44,703 nucleotides of DNA from the NCBI GenBank assembly GCA_026989275.1, contig JALSJQ010000044.1, positions 1 to 44,703 on the forward strand. The letters are read 5' to 3'. This document shows positions 19,508 to 29,831 of this stretch, piece after piece. Within the stretch, counting starts at the first letter, position 1, and each line of letters starts with the position of its first letter. This DNA comes from Albidovulum sp. (lineage in GTDB: Bacteria > Pseudomonadota > Alphaproteobacteria > Rhodobacterales > Rhodobacteraceae). A program made the position numbers and the translations under genes. The notes under the pieces are model-generated. The model was not told where the DNA came from. It did not search any database and saw only the letters and a list, made by a program, of their open reading frames with translations.

Positions 19508-20344
19508 CTACATCCGGCCCAGCCAGCGGACAAAGAGGGCGGCGGCCTCGTCTTCGGTCGAGAGTCGCCGCGGCGCACCGGGGGCCGGCGCACGACCAAG
19601 CCGCAACTGGCCGAAATATTCGTAGAGCACGAGCGCAACCGAAACCGACAGGTTGAAGCTCTCGGCCAGCCCCACCATCGGGATGAAGGTGAGGATGTCG
19701 GCAGCTTCCTCGACGGCGGGCGAAATGCCGCGATGTTCGTTCCCGAAGACGAAGGCGGGCTTCTCGATCGCGGCGAGATCGAGTGCCGGCAGCGGCGTTG
19801 CCGCCGGATCGACCTTGGTGGCGATCAATGTGTGACCCGCCGCCTTGAGCGCCGCCATCGCCCGGGCGCTGTCGTCGTGAATGCGGAAGTCGAGCCACTT
19901 GTTGCTGCGCCCCGAGGTCTTGCGGAATTCCCTTTTCAGCGGGTCGAAACGCCTTTCCCGGGCGAAGACGAGGTGGACGTTCTGAATGCCGAAGGCGTCG
20001 GCCGAGCGGAAGGCGGCGGCGGCGTTGTGGGGGTCGGTGATGTCCTCGAGCACGACGGCCGCCGCGAAATCGCGCATGGCGGCGATGCGGGCAAACTTCT
20101 CGCGCCGCGCCGGCGTGATCTCCTCCGCGCGGCGCGGCGGGCGCGTACGCGGCTTCTCGAGCACCGGCGGCAGGACAGGCGCTGCAGCTGCGGCCAAGCC
20201 GTCGGCGGCCCCGCCCGGAGAAGACGTCACCGCATCCTCCGCCGCCGGTGCGGCGCGATCCGCCCCGGCCGCGGTCTCCTTCTTCGGACGCTCCCCGGCC
20301 ATCCGCTCACCATCCATCCCCGGCCCGGCAGGCGGGCCTGCCAC
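19508..20344 (-). CDS. TrmH-family (SPOUT) RNA 2'-O-methyltransferase
   Basis: The product is 278 residues from the first ATG. Residues from about 85 carry SPOUT knot motifs: DITDPHNAAAAFRSADAFGI (motif 1, with a conserved Arg), FVFGNEHRGIS (motif 2) and GLAESFNLSVSVALVLYEYF (motif 3). These bind S-adenosylmethionine and methylate a ribose 2'-OH in tRNA or rRNA. Motif 3 and overall length fit TrmH (tRNA G18) rather than RlmB, but the target is not certain. The first 75 residues are Ala/Pro/Gly-rich, unlike the compact core. Start codons at 20317 or 20302 would shorten this tail, and it may be partly untranslated. It reads on the same strand as alaS, 40 bases after the DUF1330 gene. Confidence 0.85.
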   Translation of the reverse strand: MAGPPAGPGMDGERMAGERPKKETAAGADRAAPAAEDAVTSSPGGAADGLAAAAAPVLPPVLEKPRTRPPRRAEEITPARREKFARIAAMRDFAAAVVLEDITDPHNAAAAFRSADAFGIQNVHLVFARERRFDPLKREFRKTSGRSNKWLDFRIHDDSARAMAALKAAGHTLIATKVDPAATPLPALDLAAIEKPAFVFGNEHRGISPAVEEAADILTFIPMVGLAESFNLSVSVALVLYEYFGQLRLGRAPAPGAPRRLSTEDEAAALFVRWLGRM

Positions 20345-20384
20345 CTCGTGCTGACGTCCCGCAGAAGGGCCACCACCCTGCCGG

Positions 20385-20665
20385 TCAATCGGCCTCGACG
20401 ATCACGAGCTCGCGCTCCGAGGACGCCCTGGCGTATTTCAGCGCCTCCTGATAGCGGGGCGATTCATAGCAGGCGACCGCATCCTCGAAGCTCGGAAAGC
20501 GGGCCACCACGTTGCGCGCCCGCTCCTTGCCCTCCATCTGCCGGTAGCGGCCGCCGCGGGCGAGGAATTCGCCGCCATGAGCCTTGATCGCCTCGGTCGC
20601 GATCGCGGCATATCGGGCATAGGTTTCGGGGTCGGTCACATCCACATGGGCGATCCAGTAGGCCG

Positions 20666-20669
<4 letters not shown>
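20385..20669 (-). CDS. DUF1330 family protein
   Basis: The 94-residue product is a typical DUF1330 protein of the ferredoxin-like dimeric alpha-beta barrel type. It has [36 protein letters not shown] and [20 protein letters not shown]. The family is widespread and of unknown function, with a fold shared with small monooxygenases and EthD-like proteins. The ATG overlaps the alaS stop codon by 4 bases (ATGA), so it is translated from the alaS transcript. No functional link to AlaRS is evident. Confidence 0.9.
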
Positions 20670-23347
<2,678 letters not shown>

Positions 23348-23424
23348 GGATGGTCCCCGGATGCGTTGCCCGACCCCGCACCCGCGACGCATCGCCGTCG
23401 CCGGAGCGGAGCCATTCGCCTTCC

Positions 23425-23454
23425 ATTACAGCCCGCAACCGACGCTGTCCACAA
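23425..23454 (-). promoter_or_regulatory. Candidate sigma-70 promoter for alaS
   Basis: On the minus strand, TTGTGG (23454-23449) and TGTAAT (23430-23425) are separated by 18 bases, about 80 bases before the alaS start. The -10 box matches consensus at five of six positions; the -35 is weaker. No other good promoter is visible in front of alaS. Confidence 0.4.
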
Positions 23455-23804
23455 GGGGCGGCGACAGCCCACCGGCACCGACCGGCGCGACCGGCTCGCA
23501 AGGCGGAAAATACGGCCATGCCGGAGCACGGATGCAGGTGCGGATGGCGGGGTTGGTGGTGGATGGGTCTCCCGCTACAAACCTTCGCTTCCGAGAAGGA
23601 TGATGATGCCTTATAGAGCGTGATAACCGATTGAGAAGCCAGCGGAAAGCTGCGTGCCTTCAACCCTGACCCTTGCCCGGGAGCCGCCATAGCCGCCAAC
23701 CGATTCGATTCGCCAGCCGGAATCGAACCTTCATCCCGTAACTTGCTATTCCTGCCCCCACGAGCCTTCATGGGCCTCCGCAAACCTACACGCTGGAGGT
23801 AACT
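23455..23804. other. Non-coding junction between alaS and the accessory island
   Basis: The composition drops from the GC-rich core to more even base use across this stretch. I see no convincing gene. It contains the perfect 8-base inverted repeat at 23704-23727. The minus strand there reads GGTTCGATTCCGGC, which is T-arm-like, but no tRNA can be folded around it. The right end carries the ribosome binding site of the next gene. Confidence 0.45.
23704..23727. repeat. Perfect inverted repeat TTCGATTC-N8-GAATCGAA
   Basis: Two perfect 8-base arms flank an 8-base centre, about 78 bases before the small helix-turn-helix gene. The position fits an operator for that gene or an attachment-site remnant at the edge of the island. 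The sequence alone cannot separate the two. Confidence 0.45.
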
Positions 23805-23984
23805 ATGGAAATCCGTCATCTGACCCAACGTGAACTTGCCGAACGCTGGCGCATCAGTGAGGCCACCCTTGAGCGCCGGCGGAGTGAAGGGCTCGGCCCT
23901 CAGTACCTGAAGCTCCAAGGCCAGGTGTTGTACCGACTGGCCGATGTCGAGGAACATGAAGAGGCATGTTTAAGGAAGGTCTGA
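23805..23984 (+). CDS. Small excisionase/MerR-like helix-turn-helix protein, 3' end altered by IS insertion
   Basis: The 59-residue product has a single winged helix-turn-helix: LTQRELAERWRISEATLERR, then GPQYLKLQGQVLYRLADVEE. This is the pattern of AlpA/excisionase-like DNA-binding proteins of mobile elements. A very good ribosome binding site (GGAGG at 23795-23799) precedes the ATG. An IS5-family element starts at 23974 inside the last codons, so the final codons and the TGA come from the IS end. Removing the IS and one TTAA copy restores a 63-residue protein that ends RCKLHQ at 25191. The DNA-binding part is intact, so the protein may still work. Its likely role is control of the island's genes or of excision; this is inference. 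Confidence 0.7.
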   Translation: MEIRHLTQRELAERWRISEATLERRRSEGLGPQYLKLQGQVLYRLADVEEHEEACLRKV

Positions 23985-25167
23985 TCGGGTGCCGCCCTTC
24001 CCAATTTTCACTCCATTGCCGGCCTCCGGCCCCGAAACCGGCGCTCTGCCGACCGCCGAAGCGGCCCAAAACGGTCTTGACAGCCCCCAGAGGGGGCCTT
24101 TTCCGCCCGCTGGGCGGCGCTTCGGCGTGCGCTGGGCACACCTAGCCTGCCATCGCCAACAAATGCCTTCGCACCAGGTACAGATTGACCAGGGCGAACT
24201 TGGTGGTGATCGCCGCCGCGTTCTTGTCGATCCCCCGGTAGCGCACCTCGGTGTAGCCGAACTGGCATTTGAGCACCCGGAACGGGGGCTCGACCCGCGC
24301 CCGCAACCGCGCCAGCAACCGGTTGATCTTGGCCTGCTCGGGATCGATTTCTCCACCTCGGGGCCGCTTGAAGGGCATGCACCAGAGCACACCCCGGCGC
24401 GGATCGCTCGCCAGGGGGTGGCGGCTGTTGCTGGTGTAGGCCCGATCCCCGTGCACCGAGCGCTCCTGGCCATGCAGGAGCCGGTCGATCACCCGCGCAT
24501 CGGCCACCTTGGCCGTGGTGCAGACTACGGTGTGGACCAGCTTCGAGTCGAGATCCACACCGATGTGAGCCTTCATGCCGAAGTGCCATTGCTTGCCCTT
24601 CTTGGTCGAGCTCATCTCAGGATCACGCCGCCTCGCCCGGTTCTTGGTCGAGGGCGGGGCGGCAATGAGGGTGGCATCCACCGCTGTGCCCCGTCGCAGC
24701 AAAAGCCCCCGCGCCTCGAGCAGGGCGTTGATCTCGGCCAGGCCGTGGCGCTCGAGCAGGTGGCGGAACTTCAAGATCGTGGTCTCATCAGGCACGACAT
24801 CGACCACCAGGTCGATGCGGGCAAATTCGCGCAGCAGCGGCACGTCATAGAGCGCCTCCTCCATGCCCGGGTCCGAGTAGTTGAAGAAGTGCTGCAGCAG
24901 GTGGATGCGCAGCATCGTCTCCAACGGGATCGGGCGCCGCCCTCGCCCACGCTTCGGCTTGGGGTAGTGGGGCTCGACCAGCGCCAGCAGACGCGACCAG
25001 GGGATGATCCGCTCCATCTGCTCCAGAAACTCGGCCTTGCGCGTCTTCTTGCTGCGCTTGACCAGCCGCGCGTCGGTCAGCCCCAGCTGCTTCATCGCTT
25101 GCTCTCCCTTCGGTGCCCTGGTGTCGGGGGGTATTATCTCATGGAGGGCGGTTTGTTCAGACCTTCC
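23974..25167 (-). mobile_element. Complete IS5-family insertion sequence, 1194 bp
   Basis: The ends are perfect 11-base inverted repeats: GGAAGGTCTGA at 23974-23984 and TCAGACCTTCC at 25157-25167. They are flanked by a TTAA direct duplication (23970-23973 and 25168-25171). TTAA fits the YTAR target duplication of the IS5 subgroup. One intact transposase gene fills most of the element. Length, target duplication and transposase agree, so the boundaries are secure to within the TTAA ambiguity. Confidence 0.92.
24142..25095 (-). CDS. IS5-family transposase
   Basis: The 317-residue product is an intact DDE transposase of the IS5 group. The N-terminal DUF772-like region has RPIPLETMLRIHLLQHFFNYSDP and VPDETTILKFRHLLERH. 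The catalytic residues are Asp 140 (GTAVDATLIAAP), Asp 217 (HGDRAYTS) and Glu 269 (VEPPFRVLKCQFGYTEVRYRG). All three are present and the frame is unbroken, so the element could still be active. It reads opposite to the genes on both sides. Confidence 0.95.
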   Translation of the reverse strand: MKQLGLTDARLVKRSKKTRKAEFLEQMERIIPWSRLLALVEPHYPKPKRGRGRRPIPLETMLRIHLLQHFFNYSDPGMEEALYDVPLLREFARIDLVVDVVPDETTILKFRHLLERHGLAEINALLEARGLLLRRGTAVDATLIAAPPSTKNRARRRDPEMSSTKKGKQWHFGMKAHIGVDLDSKLVHTVVCTTAKVADARVIDRLLHGQERSVHGDRAYTSNSRHPLASDPRRGVLWCMPFKRPRGGEIDPEQAKINRLLARLRARVEPPFRVLKCQFGYTEVRYRGIDKNAAAITTKFALVNLYLVRRHLLAMAG

Positions 25168-25247
25168 TTAAGGTGCAAGTTACACCAATAACATCAATAA
25201 AAACAATACATTATGCTTTATTTACAGCAGGCAAAATGCGTGGTAGT

Positions 25248-25275
25248 GTTTTATAAACTACGGAGGTTATAAAAC
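25248..25275 (+). promoter_or_regulatory. Palindrome GTTTTATAA-N10-TTATAAAAC surrounding the methyltransferase ribosome binding site
   Basis: Perfect 9-base arms (25248-25256 and 25267-25275) enclose ACTACGGAGG, which contains the GGAGG Shine-Dalgarno at 25262-25266; the ATG follows one base after the right arm. A protein bound here, or a folded mRNA, would act directly on transcription or translation of the methyltransferase. The obvious candidates are the MerR-like N-terminus of that protein or the small helix-turn-helix protein upstream. Confidence 0.6.
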
Positions 25276-25276
25276 A

Positions 25277-27409
25277 ATGTCTACGCTCGCCACACTGGCC
25301 GAGGCGGCATCATACCTGGGTGTTAGCAAAGCCACCCTGAGGAATTGGGATAAAGAGGGCAAGCTTAAAGCCCATAGACACCCCATCAACCGTTACCGGG
25401 CCTATGATCTGGAGGAACTGCGTTCGCTACGACAGCAGATCTCGTTATTTGATGAATGTGATGAGCATGAAAGGTCATCTTACAGGTCCGAAATTACCCA
25501 GATAACTGATCAGCGCAATGTGAAGCGGATCGTTTCACGGCTTCATGCGGCTCTTCGTGATACTGATGGGAATAGCAGCATCATTCAACGGTTTGATGAA
25601 CTAACCAAGCTTCTTTTTCTGAAGCTTATCGCTGAGCGAGAAGATGAATCATTATATACACCAAAACCAAAGGAGAGCATTTCAGAATATGCCAACCGAA
25701 TACGAAAATCTTATGCAGATCATGCCAATAAGCATAAGAGAATAATCCCAGAAAGATTCTCCTCTCTTGCGTGTTCAGATAGTGCGATCCATCAATGTGG
25801 GATGATTTTGTCTACGCTATCATTTGCAAATGCAAACTTTGACATCAAAGGTGTAGTGTATGAGGAAGTAATCAGAGGCACCTTTGATAAAAGTGAGCAT
25901 CAGCAGTTTTTTACTCCACATCAAGTTGTTAGCTTTATGGTCGAAATGCTTCGGCCATACCTGAAAGGCGTCATTGCGGATCCTGCATGTGGGACAGCAG
26001 GGTTTCTGACTGAGATCGTGCGATCTGGAGCCCAATACGAACAACTCATTGGTCTTGAAATTGATGAACGGCTGGCTTGGGTTTCTGGGATCAACTTGTT
26101 GCTCCACGGAGCAAAGGATTTCGAAACACATTGCTTAGGAGATGGCGGAACCCTTGGCCCATTTGCGTCTGATTATTATGGGAAAATAGACGCTATCTTA
26201 ACAAATCCGCCATTTGGCAGTGACTTTACGGATCAGGCATCTCTTCAGTCCTTTGAACTTGGCAGAGGAAAATCTTCTAGAAGGAGAGGAGTGTTATTTA
26301 TCGAGCGGTGCTGGTCGTTACTGCGAGACGGAGGGGTTCTCGGTATTGTTATTGATGAAGGTGTTCTAAACCTTCCTAGTACTGTTGATGTACGGCGTTT
26401 TATTTTAGATCGCTTTGATATCCTGTCGATTGTTAGTCTGCCAAGTTCTGCATTTATGCCATATGCAAGCGTGAATGCATCGGTTCTTTTTCTTCGCAAA
26501 TCCAAGAAAAGACACCGTTCGCAGAATGTCTTTTTTGGTAAGGCAGAAAAGATCGGGCGCAAATCAAACGGAGACGATGATGTAATTTACGATGATTCTG
26601 GTAAACCTCTACCAAATAGCGACCTTCCCGAAATTATTGACCGATGGAAATTGGTAAGATCAGGAAAGGAAATTGAAACAGATGAATTGGGGTTTGTAAC
26701 AAATATTTCAGAGAATCTTGCAGAAGATAAAACTCTTCGCCTCGATTTTAGATTCCACCACCCATCACGCAGCCTTAGTAAGGTATTAATCGGCAAATCC
26801 AAGTATACGTTATACACACTTGCAGATTTGTGTATAGAACGCAATGAGACGATAATACCTTCTGCCGAGATGGAAGAACAAGTGATTCTATACACTGGAT
26901 TAGCGCATATAGAATCCGGAAATGGAGTTGCCCACCAAGTTCCTACACCTGCTGCTTCGATAAAGAGTGCAGTAAAGCGGTATGAGCCCGGCGACATTCT
27001 GTTTGCTAGAATGAGGCCCAATTTACGGAAAGTTGCATTAATGTCTTTTGAGGAAGGCGGGTACACTTCTCCTGAGTGCGTTGTGCTTGAGGTCCGCAAA
27101 GATGCTAACGGCGAGTACTTGATCGATCCAAAAGTGCTTGCTGTACTGCTCAGATCAGATCTTGTTTTTGGGCAAATAATGCACCTTATTGCTGGAATTG
27201 GCCGGCCTCGCTTGAACGTAAAGGACTTGAGAAAGGTTAAAATACCAGTTCCACCACCGTTAGTACAACAGGAATGCAAAGCAGAATTTGAAGGTCGAAT
27301 TGCGTCGGCTAAACAGTTGCGATCTAAAGCTGAAGCGCTCTTAACTGAAGCCCATGAATTGGAAATTTCAGCTGTCAATGATCTTGCTAATAAAGTGATA
27401 TCTGGATAA
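25277..27409 (+). CDS. MerR-HTH / type I-like N6-adenine methyltransferase / HsdS-like specificity fusion
   Basis: The 710-residue product has three parts. Residues about 4-50 are a MerR-type helix-turn-helix (AASYLGVSKATLRNWDKEGK). Residues about 80-420 are an HsdM-like methyltransferase, with an N-terminal helical region, FTPHQVV (212-218), the AdoMet motif ADPACGTAGF (about 234-243) and the catalytic TNPPFG (309-314). Residues about 505-665 resemble one HsdS half: YTLADLCIERNETI, YEPGDILFARMRPN and GIGRPRLNVKDLRKVKIPVP, followed by a helical tail of coiled-coil type. One protein would thus recognise and methylate adenine in DNA. No HsdR or other nuclease gene lies in the window. The gene is far more AT-rich than its neighbours, a sign of recent transfer. 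It could be an orphan methyltransferase, a type IIG/C-like enzyme half, or the survivor of a defence operon. Confidence 0.85.
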   Translation: MSTLATLAEAASYLGVSKATLRNWDKEGKLKAHRHPINRYRAYDLEELRSLRQQISLFDECDEHERSSYRSEITQITDQRNVKRIVSRLHAALRDTDGNSSIIQRFDELTKLLFLKLIAEREDESLYTPKPKESISEYANRIRKSYADHANKHKRIIPERFSSLACSDSAIHQCGMILSTLSFANANFDIKGVVYEEVIRGTFDKSEHQQFFTPHQVVSFMVEMLRPYLKGVIADPACGTAGFLTEIVRSGAQYEQLIGLEIDERLAWVSGINLLLHGAKDFETHCLGDGGTLGPFASDYYGKIDAILTNPPFGSDFTDQASLQSFELGRGKSSRRRGVLFIERCWSLLRDGGVLGIVIDEGVLNLPSTVDVRRFILDRFDILSIVSLPSSAFMPYASVNASVLFLRKSKKRHRSQNVFFGKAEKIGRKSNGDDDVIYDDSGKPLPNSDLPEIIDRWKLVRSGKEIETDELGFVTNISENLAEDKTLRLDFRFHHPSRSLSKVLIGKSKYTLYTLADLCIERNETIIPSAEMEEQVILYTGLAHIESGNGVAHQVPTPAASIKSAVKRYEPGDILFARMRPNLRKVALMSFEEGGYTSPECVVLEVRKDANGEYLIDPKVLAVLLRSDLVFGQIMHLIAGIGRPRLNVKDLRKVKIPVPPPLVQQECKAEFEGRIASAKQLRSKAEALLTEAHELEISAVNDLANKVISG

Positions 27410-27445
27410 TCGCCTCTGTTTGAGGGAGGTTAAGTTGTAGAGGAT

Positions 27446-27475
27446 GTGACATTGTCGTACAAATCTAGCTGGTTA
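27446..27475 (+). other. Possible 10-codon stub of a gene cut off by IS1380
   Basis: GTG at 27446 opens a frame of ten codons (VTLSYKSSWL) that runs exactly into the IS1380 end at 27476, 37 bases after the methyltransferase stop. It could be the start of a second gene of the methyltransferase operon. The ribosome binding site is poor (GAGG is 2 bases away, GGGAGG 16 away), so chance is likely too. Confidence 0.2.
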
Positions 27476-29135
27476 CCTGAATCCGTGACTTCCCCTCCAC
27501 CAAAACCGCCTTTGGGTCCCGACTCCTCAAGGGAGCTGCTGTGATGGGTGTTTTCTCGCATGTTGCACCGGGAATCAGGGCGAATGCGCGCGTCTGTTCG
27601 CCATGCCATGCGGAATCGGGTTCAACTGGCGTTGTTCAGCGTGAGGGAAGCCGCCGCCTGCCAAGGTGGAGGCGGTGTGGCGTGGCGGTTTTCGGGTCAA
27701 AGCGTCAGGACGTGAGCGTGGCAGCGCGCCAAGGCGGCGTATCCCGGGTCTCCCCGGCCAAAGCGCAGGATATACCGGCGACCATGGCGCACCAGACGGG
27801 CGGCCTTGTAGATCATTTCCTGCATCACCGTACGGATGCGGCGCCGATGCAGAGCCTTGCGCAGCGGCGCATCCGGCCCGATCAGGGTGTTTTGTCCCAC
27901 GTAACGCAAGAGGTTGTAGGCCATGGCGGCCAGGGCCATCACCAGGGCGTTGGTGGCGAACTTTCCCGAAGGCAGGCGTTCGAGATCCAGGTCCGTTTTG
28001 AACTCGCTATGGTACTGCTCGGACGTGCCGCGCTGGTTGGTAGAGAACGATCACGGTCTCGGCATCGACCGTTTCGGCATCCAGGCTGGTCCACCAGCCC
28101 TCCAGCGTCAGCTCCGGGAACAGCAGGGGCTGGCCGTGACGATCCTCGGTCCGTTCGATCAGCCGGACCACCCGGCGTCCGCGATAGGTTTTCTTCTCGA
28201 AGGTCCATTCGACGATTTCATCGAACAGGGCCACACGTTTGCCGGGTCGTACCTCCATAAAGCGTTCCTGGTCTTCCGCACGGGCTTTCCAGGATTCGGG
28301 ATTTTCACCCCGGGGGTTCCATTTGATCAGGTAGTCCACCTGTTCACGCATCAGCTGTTCCCGATTGGCGGCGGCGTCATGCGCGCCATCCAGGGTGACC
28401 AGCAGCTTGCGTTCCCCTGCCAGCAGGCGTGCCCGGGGCAAGGTTCGGTCGAGAAAGAAGGGAAAATCCTTTTGGCTGTGTTGATTCCCTGGACGCAACT
28501 CCATGCCCACGCACCAGCCCTCCTCACCCAGGTAGGCGCCGATAGGCGCATAGCCGTCATACCCCTGGTAAGTCCGCGCCACACCTTCCTTGCGGGTCTT
28601 GCGGTTGTCCAGGCAGAAGACATCGGCGTGCAGGGCGACATGGCCGGTGGACAGCGGGGTGACCGGCGCGCGCAGGTTTTTCAGCAACGGCGCCAGACAG
28701 CCGTCCACCGCTGCCGTCAGCGCCTCGGCTTGTTCATCGAAACGTTGCCGCAGACGCGCCGAGGAGGGCATGCGCCCGATGCCCAGGGCCCGCTGGAAGA
28801 AAGGATCCTGGCGTACGCCCTCGACCGCCTCGAAGTCGTTCTTCCCCTGACAGAGCAGGCCCACATAGGTGCGGATCAGGTCGATATGGGGAATCCCATG
28901 ACGCAGCGGAATCGACTTGAGCCGCTTCTTCAAACCGCTGTGACGGTTGAGAAGAGGACCGATCACCGCCAGGCCGGCATGGGAGGCGTAGATTTCCGTG
29001 TCGCTTTGCTCGAAGATGAAGGTCATGGCAGGTTCACCCTATGGATGAAATCATGGGAATGGCCTGGTTCGCGATTTTACGCGATGATCATCGTGCAAAC
29101 GAGTGTTCAGGGGTGGGGGAAGTCACGGATTCAGG
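27476..29135 (-). mobile_element. IS1380-family element, full length, no target duplication
   Basis: Both ends carry the 20-base inverted repeat CCTGAATCCGTGACTTCCCC (27476-27495, and its complement at 29116-29135), in the style of IS1380-family ends. The 1660-base size fits the family. The flanks (GTTA on the left, TGAC on the right) are not a duplication, so the element probably stands at a deletion or rearrangement junction. The transposase gene inside is frameshifted. The 27476-27696 part between end and gene is non-coding. Confidence 0.9.
27697..29026 (-). pseudogene. IS1380-family transposase, frameshifted
   Basis: The first part (29026 to 28007) begins MTFIFEQSDTEIYASHAGLA and carries the first catalytic Asp region (HADVFCLDNRKTRK) and LVTLDGAHDAAANREQ. 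It then goes out of frame near 28030-28045 and stops. The normal continuation is in another frame (to 27697): TNQRGTSEQYHSEFKTDLD, then LERLPSGKFATNALVMALAA and the C-terminal helices. The change equals loss of about two bases in CTCTACCAACCAG. The catalytic Glu region (GTSEQYHSEFK) lies after the break, so the protein as written should be inactive. IS1380 is not known to use programmed frameshifting. Confidence 0.88.
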
Positions 29136-29831
29136 TGACAGTTTGCCAGCATAAAGGGCAACAAAGGCCTCCTGAGATACACCAAGCTCTCTCCGAAGCT
29201 GTTCTTTTTCCATCGTAAACACCTCGGCGAAGGCATCATCCACGCCGAGGGGAGGCACGAGGATGCGTTCGGGGTCGATGCCTGTTGCCGCGACGATGTC
29301 TTCTTTCAGGAGAGGGTTTATGGCGATGATACGATCACACCGTCGCAGAACGTATCTTTCCTGTGCAGTGCCGACAAAGGAGGCGGCCTCGAAGCCGATG
29401 ACTGGACGGCGCCGGCGGCGCAGCCGGGAAAGGTGAATGTAGGGCAGGATCGAGACGAGGCATTTTCCGTAGACGATGAGGGAGCCGCTCGCCTTCGCGC
29501 CCCCATTGAACAGAATCCGCTTCGCTGCATGCCGGGAAAAGTGGAAAAGCTTCTTGGTGCGAACCTTCCAAGGTGGATCGTCGTCGCGCAGGCGGGTGGG
29601 GAGGTGGAGGATGTCGAACCGCTCATGCGGCGCGATGCCGTAGTTCCGTGCGACATCGTCTTCGGATATGTTTTCCGGTCGCTCGTACCCGGGTGCGACC
29701 AGTTCAACCCGTGTGCCCTGCCGAACAAAGGCGCGACAGGAGGCGACGATGTGAATCGGATCGGAGCGCGCCTTGAGGATGTCTCGTGGCGAGACATAGA
29801 CAAGGTGCGGCGCGGGGGGAAAATCCGTCAT
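29088..29831 (-). pseudogene. GT4-like glycosyltransferase, C-terminal half removed by IS1380
   Basis: Genuine coding runs from 29831 to 29136 (about 232 residues); the frame then reads 15 codons into the IS and stops at 29088. The N-terminal Rossmann-like half is present: FPPAPHLVYVSPRDILKARS, VELVAPGY and a receptor region ending ILVPPLGVDDAF. The sequence breaks at FVALYAGKLS, the point where the nucleotide-sugar-binding half of a GT4 enzyme normally starts. The ExxxxxxxE motif is absent, so the product should be inactive. The ATG overlaps the flippase stop by 4 bases, so it was the last gene of the polysaccharide locus as it now stands. The lost half is not found on the other side of the IS. 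Confidence 0.85.

Noticed and set aside
23712-23729. tRNA 3' end on the minus strand (GGTTCGATTCCGGC)
   Set aside because: The T-stem does not pair fully, no acceptor stem or anticodon arm can be drawn, and no CCA follows; kept only as a possible att remnant.
23989-25191. 400-codon plus-strand open frame across the IS5 element
   Set aside because: It is antisense to an intact transposase with all DDE residues; its end in RCKLHQ is only the shared frame of the interrupted regulator.
25824-25838. TTTGCAAATGCAAA-like word inside the methyltransferase gene, similar to the pccB operator
   Set aside because: It lies in AT-rich coding sequence (codons for FANANF), far from any start, and is expected by chance there.
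28007-28050. Programmed frameshift in the IS1380 transposase
   Set aside because: The family normally encodes a single unbroken frame and no slippery heptamer is evident; a disabling indel is simpler.
27541-28260. Plus-strand open frame inside IS1380
   Set aside because: It is antisense to the transposase C-terminal part and has no recognisable protein features.
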